64,000 nt of DNA, taken from Flavobacterium phragmitis (lineage in GTDB: Bacteria; Bacteroidota; Bacteroidia; Flavobacteriales; Flavobacteriaceae). The stretch's first letter is position 1; the number at the start of each line of letters is the position of its first letter. The position numbers and the translations under genes were made by a program. Below, in pieces: positions 28,573-38,359 of this stretch. The notes under the pieces were generated by a model. It saw only the letters and a program-made list of their open reading frames with translations, did no database searches and had not been told where the DNA came from. Location: the NCBI RefSeq assembly GCF_900112575.1, contig NZ_FOMH01000016.1:62001-126000 (forward strand), read 5' to 3'.

Positions 28573-31260
28573 ATGGGAAACAAAAAACACAGACTTGGTT
28601 TATTATTATTTTTGGGCTGTACACTAAGTATTCAGGCTCAGGATTATTGGAGTAGAATTGAACAAAAAACACCTTCTTTGGGTATTGCAGAAGTTTATCA
28701 AAAAATAAATACGCCTGCTTTTCAATTAAAGCTGGTAAAAGCATCGCAGACAGTCGCAGGTTTAAGACCCATTAAAAACTTAAACTTTGATTTTACGCCT
28801 AGTGACCGACTTGAAATTAGAGACAAAGACGGATTGTATCATCTTGGAGATATCAATTTAAGAATTAAAGAAGGCAATGGCGATTGGCAGAGTTATTCTA
28901 CAGCAGCAAAACGAGCAGCGGTTACTCCTTTGGAAACTTCATCAAAAATCTTAGCGGCGGCCGATTTAGCGAATACTTTACCAAATAATATTCCAGTAAC
29001 AATCAAACGTTTTTACGAACTTGATGGCAATCAATTAGTAATGCGATTTGAGATTACAAATAAATCAGATAATCCTATTGAGATTGGTGCATTGGGTATT
29101 CCGATGGTTTTTAATAATATTTTAGAAGGAAAATCACTGAATGAAACCCACGCTCAAAATGTATTTTTTGATCCTTATATTGGAAGAGATGCAGGGTATT
29201 TGGAAATAAAAAGATTAAGTGGCGAAGGACCAGCATTGGTAGTGCTTCCAAAAGAAAATATGCCTTTTGAAGCATATCGTCCGTTATTGGATGATCCAAC
29301 GCCAAGAAGTATTGTTTTTGAAGGTTTTCATGAATGGATGGTTTACAGTAAAGCCTACGCAGAAAACGAATGGAAAAATGCACAGCAATGGAATACACCG
29401 ACTTCATTAGTATTGAAACCAAAAGAGTCTAAAAACTTCTCTCTAAAACTCGTACTTTCTGAAGGAATCGAAGACATCCAAAACACACTTGTAAAAGAAG
29501 AACTTCCTGTTGCAACCAGTATTCCGGGATATGTTTTGCCTCAGGATATTAAATCACAGTTGTTTTTGAATTATAAAAGTGATGTAAGTTCATTTGAAAT
29601 TGAGCCTAAAGGAGCACTGCAAGTTAAAGAAGACGGAAAAACACCAAAAGGGCTAAAAAAATATACCGTTCAGGGCATAAAATGGGGACGCGTCGTATTG
29701 ACAATCAACTATAAAAATGGTTTAAAGCAGACCATCAATTATAAAATTATCAAACCTGAAAATGAAGTGATTAAAGATTTTGGTCATTTCTTAACGACAG
29801 CACAATGGTTCGATCAGCCAGATCCTATTTTCAAAAGAAATCCTTCGGTAATTAGTTACGATTACGAAACTAAAAAGCAACTGACTCAGGACAGCAGGGC
29901 TTGGGTGGCTGGTTTAAGTGACGAAGGTGGAGCAGGAGGCTGGCTAGCCGCGATTATGAAACAGCATATTCAGCCAGATAAGGAAGAAATCAAAAAATTA
30001 GAGCAATTTGTAGATAAAACACTTTGGGGCAATATTCAGTATAGCGAAGGAAAAAATAAATACGGAGTTAAAAAAAGTGTTTTTTATTACGAGCCAGATT
30101 CTCTGCCAAAAGGTACTTACAGCTCAGATGTCGATTATAAAACTTGGGCGGCTTGGAAACATAAAGAAGCAAACGATCCGGGAAGATCTTATAACTATCC
30201 TCACGTTGCGGCTGCTTATTGGACATTGTATCGATTAGCGAGATACAATAAAGATTTGGTAGATACCAGGACATGGGATTGGTATTTAAAACAAGCCTAT
30301 CATACTTCAGTCGCAATGACGGAATTGGCGCCTTATTATGCTCAGTTTGGTCAAATGGAAGGTTCGGTATTTTTATTTATTTTAGAAGATTTGAAAAATG
30401 AAAATATGACCGAAATGGCTGCTGATTTAGAAGCAAAAATGAAAGAGAGAGCCAATCACTGGAAAGCATTGGATTATCCTTTTGGAAGCGAAATGCCTTG
30501 GGATTCTACTGGTCAGGAAGAAGTATATATGTGGTCGGATTATTTTGGTTATGATGAAAAAGCCGATGTAACCTTAAATGCAATTTTAGCTTATATGCCA
30601 ACAATGCCTCACTGGGCGTATAATGGTAATGCACGCAGATATTGGGATTTTTTATACGGAGGAAAATTATCGAGGGTAGAGCGCCAGATTCATCATTATG
30701 GATCTTCCTTGAATGCAATTCCAGTTTTGAGACAATACAGAAAAAAATCGAATGATTTGTATTTATTGAAAGTAGGTTACGGCGGGCTTTTAGGCGGAAT
30801 TTCAAACATTACCGAAGACGGATTTGGTTCTGCCGCTTTTCACTCTTATCCAACAGAGTTAAGAATTGATTATTTATCAGGAGATTATGGTTCTGGTTTT
30901 TATGGTTATGCGGTAAACACAGCAACTTACATTACAAAAGATGCCGACTTAGGTTGGTTGGCTTTTGGTGGTAATGTTACTACAAAAGGCGATTTAGTAA
31001 GCGTAAAATTAACTACAGCGGCAAAATCTAAAGTTTTCATTGCACCAAAACAATTGTGGTTGACATTAGATGCAGGAACTTTTGATACCATTACTTATAA
31101 TACAAAAACAGAAGAAGTGGAAATTACTTTAAGCAGTAAAAACGAATTTACTCCAAACGCTTATTTAAGAAGTGATAAAGACATAAAGCTTTCTTATCCA
31201 AAAGTAAGAGGAGCTTATGAAATACTGTTGACCAATAAAGTAACTAAAATTAAATTATAA
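28573..31260 (+). CDS. Large secreted protein, DUF5695-like, putative glycoside hydrolase
   Basis: The 895-residue protein has a signal peptide ending near 'SIQAQ'. The first 420 residues look like beta-sandwich domains ('YELDGNQLVMRFEITNKSDNPIEIGALGIP' type strands). The next 300 look like an all-helical toroid containing 'DEGGAGGWLAAIMKQ', 'SYNYPHVAAAYWTLYRLAR' and 'GSEMPWDSTGQEEVYMWSDYFGY'. The end is again beta-rich. This layout fits a family I recall as DUF5695, without a firm published activity known to me. Carboxylates in 'WDSTGQEEVY' would be the first candidates for catalysis. Its place between GH127/146 and GH42 suggests a glycosidase for the same plant glycan. Confidence 0.65.
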   Translation: MGNKKHRLGLLLFLGCTLSIQAQDYWSRIEQKTPSLGIAEVYQKINTPAFQLKLVKASQTVAGLRPIKNLNFDFTPSDRLEIRDKDGLYHLGDINLRIKEGNGDWQSYSTAAKRAAVTPLETSSKILAAADLANTLPNNIPVTIKRFYELDGNQLVMRFEITNKSDNPIEIGALGIPMVFNNILEGKSLNETHAQNVFFDPYIGRDAGYLEIKRLSGEGPALVVLPKENMPFEAYRPLLDDPTPRSIVFEGFHEWMVYSKAYAENEWKNAQQWNTPTSLVLKPKESKNFSLKLVLSEGIEDIQNTLVKEELPVATSIPGYVLPQDIKSQLFLNYKSDVSSFEIEPKGALQVKEDGKTPKGLKKYTVQGIKWGRVVLTINYKNGLKQTINYKIIKPENEVIKDFGHFLTTAQWFDQPDPIFKRNPSVISYDYETKKQLTQDSRAWVAGLSDEGGAGGWLAAIMKQHIQPDKEEIKKLEQFVDKTLWGNIQYSEGKNKYGVKKSVFYYEPDSLPKGTYSSDVDYKTWAAWKHKEANDPGRSYNYPHVAAAYWTLYRLARYNKDLVDTRTWDWYLKQAYHTSVAMTELAPYYAQFGQMEGSVFLFILEDLKNENMTEMAADLEAKMKERANHWKALDYPFGSEMPWDSTGQEEVYMWSDYFGYDEKADVTLNAILAYMPTMPHWAYNGNARRYWDFLYGGKLSRVERQIHHYGSSLNAIPVLRQYRKKSNDLYLLKVGYGGLLGGISNITEDGFGSAAFHSYPTELRIDYLSGDYGSGFYGYAVNTATYITKDADLGWLAFGGNVTTKGDLVSVKLTTAAKSKVFIAPKQLWLTLDAGTFDTITYNTKTEEVEITLSSKNEFTPNAYLRSDKDIKLSYPKVRGAYEILLTNKVTKIKL

Positions 31261-31265
31261 AATAA

Positions 31266-33368
31266 ATGCATCTAAAATCAAAAAAACACTTTTGCAGGAG
31301 ATTTTTACTGGGACTGTTTGGAATCATGATCAGTTTAAACGTAGCAGCTCAGAAATTTGACAAATTTTTTCCAAAAAAAGATCTAACCACTGTTGGAGTT
31401 TACTATTATCCTGAACATTGGGATCAAAGCCAATGGGATCGGGATTTGAAAAAGATTTCAGAAATGGGATTTGAATTCACTCATTTTGGAGAATTTGCTT
31501 GGGCGCAATTAGAACCTCAGGAAGGAGTTTATGATTTTAAATGGCTGGATAAAGCGGTAGAAATTGCGGCTAAATATAAGCTGAAAATTGTAATGTGTAC
31601 TTCGACCGCTACACCGCCTGTGTGGCTGGTTCGAAAGCATCCTGATATATTGGCAACTTATGAAGATGGGACCAAAACAGATCATGGTTCAAGACAGCAT
31701 GCTTCGTTTTCAAGTAATTATTACAGAAGCTATTCTTTAAAAATGATTGAAGAATTAGCGAAAAGATATGGCAATAATAAAAGCATTATAGGTTGGCAGG
31801 TAGACAATGAACCTGCACGCTTTTTGGATTACGGAGCCGATGCGCAGCAACGTTATCGAAATTGGCTAAAGAATAAATACCAATCGATTGATGCTTTAAA
31901 TGTGGCTTGGGGAAATAATTTTTGGAGTGGCACTTATACTGATTTTGAACAAATTAATATTCCGCTTCATAAAGAATGGGGAATGAATTTACATTCGCAA
32001 TTAGATCATTATCGATTTGCAGATGAAGAAACCGCTACTTTTCTGGATTCACAGGCTATTACGATTCGCAAATATGCAAGCAAAGACCAATGGATCACCT
32101 CGAACTACAGATCCAATTATAATGAAAGTTTTGTTGGAATGAGTAAAGAGCTGGATTTTGATTGTTACACCCGTTATTTGGTTTACGGAGGAAGTTTAGG
32201 AATTGGCTCGCAAGGGTATCGTTTGGGAGATTATTCGAGTATCGGAATGTCAAATGACTTTTTTCGTCCTTTAAAAGGAATGTACGGTTGTATGGAATTA
32301 CAGCCGGGACAAGTCAACTGGGGAAGCATAAATCCGCAACCAATGCCGGGAAGCGTTCGCATGTGGTTGTGGCATGTTTTTGCAGGAGGCAGTAAATTTG
32401 CGTGTACTTATCGTTTTCGTGCGCCATTGTATGGTTATGAGCAATATCATTACGGAATTGTTGGCACAGACGGAGTAACGCCAACTCCCGGTGGTTTAGA
32501 GTTCAATCAGTTTATTAAAGAGATAAATACGCTACGTAAAATGTATGATGCTAAAGCAGCATTGCCAGATTACTATTTAAAACGTAAAACTGGAATTTTG
32601 TTTAATGGAGATAATGTGATGGGAATCGACTTAAACAAACAAACGAAGGAATGGAATACGATTGGACATTTTCTGAAATATTATAAAGCCACTAAATCTT
32701 TTGGTGCACCAGTTGATTTTGTGCGCGATTCGACTGATTTCTCTAAATATCCATTTTTGATTGTTCCTGCTTATCAGATGATTGACCAAAAAATGATTGA
32801 TAAATTGACTTTGTATGCCAAAAATGGCGGGAACTTGGTATTAAGCTGTCGATCTGGAATACAAAATCGTTTGGGACATCTTTGGGAAGCTAAATTTTAC
32901 GAACCGATGTGGAGTTTAATAGGTTCTGAAATAGAATCGTATGATTTATTAATGCCACAATCTCCGGGATTAATAAAGTTCAATAATCAGGAGTTTGCAT
33001 GGACAAGTTGGGGCGATTTATTAAAACCGAATAAAGAAACGGAGGTTTGGGCCACTTATGGAAGTGAGTTTTATGCCGGAAAACCAGCAGTTATTTCTAG
33101 AAGTTTAGGTAAAGGAACCGTAACCTACATTGGCGTGGATTCTAAAAATGGCGAACTGGAAAAACAAGTATTGCGAAAACTATATCAAAAGCAAAATGTA
33201 ACAATAGAAGATTATCCTGAGGGAATAATGGTAGAATATCGTGACGGTTTTGGCATTGCAGTCAATTATTCGGATAAAATCTACCAAATCAGTTTGCCAA
33301 AAAGTGCCAAGACAATCATTGGAAATCAAGCCGTAAAAACTTCCGATGTATTGGTTTGGAAATATTGA
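31266..33368 (+). CDS. GH42 beta-galactosidase (secreted)
   Basis: The 700-residue protein has a signal peptide ending near 'VAAQ', which is unusual for cytosolic GH42 enzymes but common in Bacteroidota PULs. The TIM barrel starts with 'GVYYYPEHWD'. Acid/base E182 lies in 'GWQVDNEPA' and nucleophile E344 in 'CMELQPGQVNW'. A beta-galactosidase trimerisation-like domain ('GILFNGDNVMGID') and a C-terminal beta-domain follow. It should remove terminal beta-galactose, as found in arabinogalactan, in pectic galactan or on extensin-linked chains. The start is only five bases after the preceding stop. Confidence 0.9.
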   Translation: MHLKSKKHFCRRFLLGLFGIMISLNVAAQKFDKFFPKKDLTTVGVYYYPEHWDQSQWDRDLKKISEMGFEFTHFGEFAWAQLEPQEGVYDFKWLDKAVEIAAKYKLKIVMCTSTATPPVWLVRKHPDILATYEDGTKTDHGSRQHASFSSNYYRSYSLKMIEELAKRYGNNKSIIGWQVDNEPARFLDYGADAQQRYRNWLKNKYQSIDALNVAWGNNFWSGTYTDFEQINIPLHKEWGMNLHSQLDHYRFADEETATFLDSQAITIRKYASKDQWITSNYRSNYNESFVGMSKELDFDCYTRYLVYGGSLGIGSQGYRLGDYSSIGMSNDFFRPLKGMYGCMELQPGQVNWGSINPQPMPGSVRMWLWHVFAGGSKFACTYRFRAPLYGYEQYHYGIVGTDGVTPTPGGLEFNQFIKEINTLRKMYDAKAALPDYYLKRKTGILFNGDNVMGIDLNKQTKEWNTIGHFLKYYKATKSFGAPVDFVRDSTDFSKYPFLIVPAYQMIDQKMIDKLTLYAKNGGNLVLSCRSGIQNRLGHLWEAKFYEPMWSLIGSEIESYDLLMPQSPGLIKFNNQEFAWTSWGDLLKPNKETEVWATYGSEFYAGKPAVISRSLGKGTVTYIGVDSKNGELEKQVLRKLYQKQNVTIEDYPEGIMVEYRDGFGIAVNYSDKIYQISLPKSAKTIIGNQAVKTSDVLVWKY

Positions 33369-33404
33369 TATCATTTAAAACGCTTCAATTTAATTTTATT
33401 AGCA

Positions 33405-35573
33405 ATGTCAAACAAAGGAATTTTTTGTAACCTGATACTACTCGTTTTTACCTTACAAGTCATTGCTCAAAAAAAAGTGGAGAACAATAATTTGTCCATA
33501 GGAAATCCAATTCTGCCGGGATATTATGCCGATCCCACCATTAAAAAATTTGGAGACATCTATTATATCTATGCCACGACCGATAATGAAATGCTGGCCT
33601 CTGGAGCTCCAACGGTTTGGTATAGTAAGGACTTAAAAAACTGGTACAATTATACTATGGAAATTCCGTCTTTTACAGCCAAACCCATTACTAATTTTTG
33701 GGCGCCGGATATTGTGGTCGGAAATGATGGTAAGTATTATTTGTATTTCGGAAACTGTGAAATAGGCTGTAACATTTATGGTTATGTTTCAGATACACCA
33801 ATTGGGCCTTGGAAGAAATTAAATGAAAATGATGAACCTGTTATTTCTAATGGATATCCAAGAGAAGGTTTTCCATCTTTAGATGCACAATTTTTTAGAG
33901 ATACCGATGGTAAAATATACAGTTATTGGGGAACCTGGGTACATTATAATGGCGGATATGCCGTTGGAGAATTGAATACTGCTACAATGAAGAATATGAT
34001 GAATTCTAAAAACATTCCATTAAGCCAGACACCAGAGCCTTTCGAAGCAGCCTATATGATGAAAAAGGGGAACAAATATATTTTAATGTATTCCGGAGCT
34101 TCTTGCCATGATGAAACTTATAATGTACGTTACTCTTACTCAGATTCTCCTTACGGGCCTTTTAAAGAAGGACTTAATAATCCGATCTTGAGTACGAACG
34201 AAGATAAAACGACTCATGGGCCGGGACATCATTCGGTCTTAGAAGATGGAAAAGATTATTACATTGTCTATCATAAACATGATTATCCAATGACACGCGG
34301 CGGTTTGGCAAGACAAGTCTGCATCGATAAAATGATTTTCGAAAATGATTCTACCATCAAAAAAGTAATTCCGACTTCAAATGGTATTAGAGAAATTGTG
34401 AAATCAAATGTACCCGAAAATATAGCTTTAAATGCTCGCGCTACCGCATCATCTTATTATCATTTACAATCGTTAGAACACGATTACGAATATAAGCCTG
34501 ATTTTGCCACAGATGATAATAATGCGACTATGTGGAAAGCGGGAAGTAATGCTCTTCCGCAGGATTTAATTATAGATTTAGGAAGTGTAAAACCAATAAA
34601 AAGGGTTATGACCCAATTTGAGTTTGCCAGTTATTATTATCAATACACTTTAGAATATTCGACAGATGGAAAAAATTGGCAGTTCTATGTCGATAAATCA
34701 AAAAATCGCACTTCGGGAAGTCCAATGATTGATGATAAAAATGTTGCAGCACGTTTCTTAAAACTAAAAGTTTTAGGTACAGAAAAAACGGGGCTTTATG
34801 CGGCAGTTTGGAACATAAAAGTGTACAGCGAATTATTTGAACTTCCTTTGCCATTAGAAAATAAAATATCAAACATAGAACCAGCAGTTGTAAGTTCACG
34901 TAAAATGTTGATCGATATTGATACAGCTAATGAAAAATATGGTAGTTCATTTAAAAGTCTGCCTAATAAAGGTTCTTTAGGAGGTGTGTTTACAAAAACT
35001 GGAAATGTAAAGATTTCTTGGGATAAAGAGGATAAAATTAAAGCGCTTGATTTTGTAAATGGCGCTTTGATATTGGATAAACCGGTTCCTAAAACTTTGG
35101 CTTGGAATGGTTCATATTCTGTGGCAGTTTGGGTAAAAAATCCGGAAGTAGCCAAAGAAGGAGAGTTTCTTGCTTCATGGTGTGATCGTTCCGAATATAA
35201 TTTAGCCAATTCGTTTAATGCATTGGCTTACAATAGCGGACATTATGGTGCGGCGTCGCATCTGGACGGTCATTTTGATATGAAATACAACAAAGTTCCA
35301 GAACAAAATAAATGGCATCATATTGTTTTGACTTTTGATGGAGTGGTAGAGAAAATTTATGTAGACGGAGTACTTGATAACTCTCAGAATATGATGTTGT
35401 CATCGGCTATAAAAAAGGCTAAAATTATAATTGGCGCTTCAGATATTGGAGAGAATTACTCCGGTTTTATGGCCTCTTTTAAAATGTATGATTATGGTTT
35501 GACTAAAGAGGAGATCCTAAATCTAATGAAACAAACTACTCCTAAAGCAACAAAAGGCCCTTCAAATAAATAG
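33405..35573 (+). CDS. Multidomain GH43 with F5/8-type C (CBM32) and LamG domains
   Basis: The 722-residue protein has a signal peptide. A GH43 propeller spans about residues 30-330 with base D43 ('YYADPTI'), modulator D160 ('SLDAQFF') and acid E214 ('PFEAAYM'). A discoidin/CBM32-like domain follows (about 345-475, 'ATASSYYH', 'DLIIDLGSVKPI'), and a LamG domain ends the protein (about 500-710, 'NKWHHIVLTFDG', 'IYVDGVLDNS'). CBM32 often binds galactose or related sugars. Removal of arabinose or exo-galactose from arabinogalactan-like chains is likely, but the subfamily cannot be set by eye. Confidence 0.87.
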   Translation: MSNKGIFCNLILLVFTLQVIAQKKVENNNLSIGNPILPGYYADPTIKKFGDIYYIYATTDNEMLASGAPTVWYSKDLKNWYNYTMEIPSFTAKPITNFWAPDIVVGNDGKYYLYFGNCEIGCNIYGYVSDTPIGPWKKLNENDEPVISNGYPREGFPSLDAQFFRDTDGKIYSYWGTWVHYNGGYAVGELNTATMKNMMNSKNIPLSQTPEPFEAAYMMKKGNKYILMYSGASCHDETYNVRYSYSDSPYGPFKEGLNNPILSTNEDKTTHGPGHHSVLEDGKDYYIVYHKHDYPMTRGGLARQVCIDKMIFENDSTIKKVIPTSNGIREIVKSNVPENIALNARATASSYYHLQSLEHDYEYKPDFATDDNNATMWKAGSNALPQDLIIDLGSVKPIKRVMTQFEFASYYYQYTLEYSTDGKNWQFYVDKSKNRTSGSPMIDDKNVAARFLKLKVLGTEKTGLYAAVWNIKVYSELFELPLPLENKISNIEPAVVSSRKMLIDIDTANEKYGSSFKSLPNKGSLGGVFTKTGNVKISWDKEDKIKALDFVNGALILDKPVPKTLAWNGSYSVAVWVKNPEVAKEGEFLASWCDRSEYNLANSFNALAYNSGHYGAASHLDGHFDMKYNKVPEQNKWHHIVLTFDGVVEKIYVDGVLDNSQNMMLSSAIKKAKIIIGASDIGENYSGFMASFKMYDYGLTKEEILNLMKQTTPKATKGPSNK

Positions 35574-35592
35574 TTAAAAAATACCACTCAGA

Positions 35593-37551
35593 ATGAAAAA
35601 TGGATTACTGATTTTATGCGGTTTGTTACTATCCGCATACCAAGCTTCTTCTCAAACTTATGAGGTTAAATCTCCTGATGGACGTATTCAGATAAAAGTG
35701 AACAATTCAAATAAAATTTTCTGGTCGGCATCATTAAATGGAAATTTGATTATTGAGAATGCAGAAGCAGGAATGGATTTTTCATCTAAAACCAATTTTG
35801 GATTAAATCCGAAGGTTAAAAAACAAACCATTAAAAGTGTATCTCAAAATATACATGCCATAGTGCCAATTAAAGAGTCTGAAATAAAAGATGAGTACAC
35901 AGAACTTTCGATTACTTATCAGGGAAATTATAAACTTAATTTCCGCGCTTATAATGACGGAGTAGCTTATCAGTTTATAGATGAAGCTAAGGAAAAACGA
36001 AATGTAGTTTCAGAGAAAGTTTCATTATCATTTCCTGAAGGTTCACGTTCCCTATTTCCGCAGGAAGAATCGATGTATTCTCATAATGAACGTTTGTATT
36101 TGGATAAATCTTTAAAGGATATTGCTTCTAAAGATTTTTGTAGTCTTCCTGTTTTGTTTACTACTCCGAAAGCTAAAGTTTTGTTTACAGAAACGGCGCT
36201 TCATGATTATCCGGGATTATTTTTGAAAGGTAACGGAAACACCACTTTAAATGCCATATTTCCTAAGTACGTTTTAGAAGCAGTAGATAAGGATGGAAAG
36301 TCAGATCGTGTACAAACCATTACGAAAGAAGCTGATTATATTGCAAAAACAAGTGGAAACAGATCTTTTCCTTGGCGTGTATTTATTATCAGCGATGATG
36401 ACCGTGTTTTGGTATCAAGCAACTTGTCTTACCAGCTTGCAGCACCAAATGCACTTAAAAATACCGATTGGATTAAACCGGGAAAAGTAGCTTGGGATTG
36501 GTATAACGATAATAATATCTACGGGGTTGATTTCAAAGCGGGTTTAAATACTGAAACATATAAATATTTTATAGATTTCGCAGCAGCAAATAAAGTAGAA
36601 TATGTAATTCTGGACGAAGGCTGGACAAAATCGACTACCAACATTCTTGATTTTAATCCCGCAATGGATGTTAAAGAATTAATTCGATATGGAAAAGAAA
36701 AAGGAGTCGGGATCATTCTTTGGGTACTTTGGAAACCATTAGACCAAAATTTATTGCAAATTCTAGAAACTTATAAAAGCTGGGGAGCAAAAGGAATTAA
36801 AATTGATTATATGCAGCGTAACGACCAATATATGGTCAATTCGTATGAGCAGATCGCGAGAGAATGTGCCAAACTGGAATTGTTAGTTGATTTTCATGGC
36901 GCATTTAAGCCCGCAGGTTTACACCGAATGTATCCAAATGTACTGAATTACGAAGGAGTAAGAGGGAATGAAAACAACAAATGGAGCACAGACATTACAC
37001 CAGAACATACTGTCACAATTCCGTTTATCAGAATGGCAGCGGGGCCAATGGATTTTACCCCGGGTTCGATGATTAACAAACAGCCTAAAAACTTTGCTAT
37101 TAGTTTTAATAATCCAATGACAATGGGAACTCGTGCACATCAGGTGGCGATGTATGTGGTTTATGAAGCGCCTTTGCAGATGATGTGTGAATCTCCGTCA
37201 ACGTATTATAAAGAACAAGAGACAGTTGATTTTATTACTCAAATTCCAACAGTTTGGGATAAGACAGTTGTACTTCATGGTTCTGTTGGGAATTATATTG
37301 TGGTGGCAAGAAAAAAAGGAGATAAATGGTTTATCGGAGGAATGACGGATGCAAATGCCAGAATATTGCCAATAGATCTTTCTTTTCTGGGAGAAGGAAA
37401 TTTTTCGATGGAAGTTTTTTCAGATGGAATCAATGCTGAAACATTCGCTCAAGATTATAAAAAAGAAATTATGGCGGTTGATAAGAATATCAAGGTAACA
37501 GCTAAAATGGCTTCTGGAGGAGGCTGGTCTGCAATTATTACAAAAAAGTAA
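35593..37551 (+). CDS. GH97 glycoside hydrolase, predicted retaining type
   Basis: The 652-residue protein has a signal peptide ending at 'YQASSQ' and the standard GH97 layout. It carries the retaining-type signature: G-I-K-I-D405-Y with the nucleophilic aspartate, 'DFHGAFKPAG' where the inverting type has a glutamate, and acid/base E454 in 'YEGVRGNE'. Retaining GH97 enzymes are alpha-galactosidases, and some are beta-L-arabinopyranosidases. The latter would suit arabinogalactan or extensin-like substrates. It is the last gene of the second glycan cluster, 19 bp after the GH43 gene. Confidence 0.9.
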   Translation: MKNGLLILCGLLLSAYQASSQTYEVKSPDGRIQIKVNNSNKIFWSASLNGNLIIENAEAGMDFSSKTNFGLNPKVKKQTIKSVSQNIHAIVPIKESEIKDEYTELSITYQGNYKLNFRAYNDGVAYQFIDEAKEKRNVVSEKVSLSFPEGSRSLFPQEESMYSHNERLYLDKSLKDIASKDFCSLPVLFTTPKAKVLFTETALHDYPGLFLKGNGNTTLNAIFPKYVLEAVDKDGKSDRVQTITKEADYIAKTSGNRSFPWRVFIISDDDRVLVSSNLSYQLAAPNALKNTDWIKPGKVAWDWYNDNNIYGVDFKAGLNTETYKYFIDFAAANKVEYVILDEGWTKSTTNILDFNPAMDVKELIRYGKEKGVGIILWVLWKPLDQNLLQILETYKSWGAKGIKIDYMQRNDQYMVNSYEQIARECAKLELLVDFHGAFKPAGLHRMYPNVLNYEGVRGNENNKWSTDITPEHTVTIPFIRMAAGPMDFTPGSMINKQPKNFAISFNNPMTMGTRAHQVAMYVVYEAPLQMMCESPSTYYKEQETVDFITQIPTVWDKTVVLHGSVGNYIVVARKKGDKWFIGGMTDANARILPIDLSFLGEGNFSMEVFSDGINAETFAQDYKKEIMAVDKNIKVTAKMASGGGWSAIITKK

Positions 37552-38135
37552 TGACTTTAACTTTATGTAAGGTAAAAAGCTTTTTTCCGCCACGACTAGA
37601 GCGATAGCGACTGGCGAAGCAATTCACGAGTAAACACAAATCACTGCGTTTAAAAAAGTAAAAATTCGTGTAAATTGGTTTAATTTGTGGCAGATCTTTG
37701 TGGCAATGATTTATTTTTTCCGTCACGAATTACACCAATTTGCACAAGTTATTGAGTTAAAAAAAAGTCAATTCATGGAAATTCGTGCAATTCGTGGCAA
37801 AATTTTTAGCTATAAGAACTTAATACTTTCAATTCTATCTAATCTTTTTAATTTTTTTTTGATCTTAAGATTTAAGTTCAAAGTATCAGCATCTTAGTGC
37901 CTTTGCGTGCAAAATTTCTTGTTGCTGAACAAAAGCTTTATGTTTTAATTTCGCAAAGTCGCAGAGACGCAAAGAATTTTAGAGCAAAACCTTTTTTTAA
38001 TTATTCTGCCCATTCCTTCTAAGCATTTTCAAGTTAGATACTCTTTGTTAAAGTTCCAATTAAATATCTGGAAAAAAAAACTACATCTTCTAAACGAAAC
38101 GAAAGATGTAGTCTGTAATGAGTAATGAAATGACA
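37552..38135. repeat. Repeat-rich intergenic DNA
   Basis: This is non-coding DNA with several repeat-like stretches. 'AATTCGTGTAAATTGGT' (37665-37680) recurs in inverted, imperfect form near 37726-37746 ('CACGAATTACACCAATTTGCAC'). 'AATTCGTGGC' motifs lie near 37781-37800. A rRNA-like but non-rRNA phrase 'CGCAAAGTCGCAGAGACGC' lies at 37952-37970. Such short phrases are, to my knowledge, frequent in intergenic DNA of Flavobacterium. No reading frame here resembles a protein. A minus-strand terminator closes the stretch. Confidence 0.55.
38078..38113 (-). terminator. Minus-strand intrinsic terminator
   Basis: On the minus strand, ACTACATCTT and AAGATGTAGT form a 10-bp stem immediately followed by a run of nine T. 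It lies downstream of the aminopeptidase P gene and the decayed T9SS tail. It probably ended the gene whose remnant is at 38136-38350 and now serves the peptidase operon. Confidence 0.72.
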
Positions 38136-38350
38136 TTATTTTATAATAATCTTTTTAGTTTGTTTGAAATTCTGTAATTGAATAGTGAAAGAATAAATTC
38201 CTTTTGACAAATATCAAAAAGTGAGAAGATGGATTGGAGAAATTGGCTTCAGAAAGATTATCGTTTATTGTAGCTTTCCAGTCCCACCAATTTTTTATCT
38301 ACACTGGCAGGGCTTCATTGATTTTTAGGTAATCGGCCAAGAAAAACAAT
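38136..38350 (-). pseudogene. Remnant of a T9SS cargo gene (C-terminal sorting domain, frameshifted)
   Basis: The minus strand at 38136-38210 reads 'LSKGIYSFTIQL', ending in 'KKIIIK' and a TAA. This is the hallmark C-terminus of a type IX secretion type A sorting domain. Immediately upstream the same frame has a TGA. Another frame continues back as 'NWWDWKATINDN...NFSNPSSHFLIF' to a TAG near 38280. The Asn-Pro-rich strand of a sorting domain is thus present but in a different frame. No start exists because aminopeptidase P ends at 38360. It is read as a gene fossil, with its terminator still at 38078-38113. Confidence 0.7.
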
Positions 38351-38359
38351 TTTACAAAT

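Noticed and set aside
34796..35209. 137-residue minus-strand open frame
   Set aside because: Antisense to the GH43-CBM32-LamG gene, with no independent signal.
37952..37970. Possible rRNA or tRNA fragment
   Set aside because: The 'CGCAAAGTCGCAGAGACGC' phrase is short, shows no cloverleaf and looks like a dispersed intergenic repeat.
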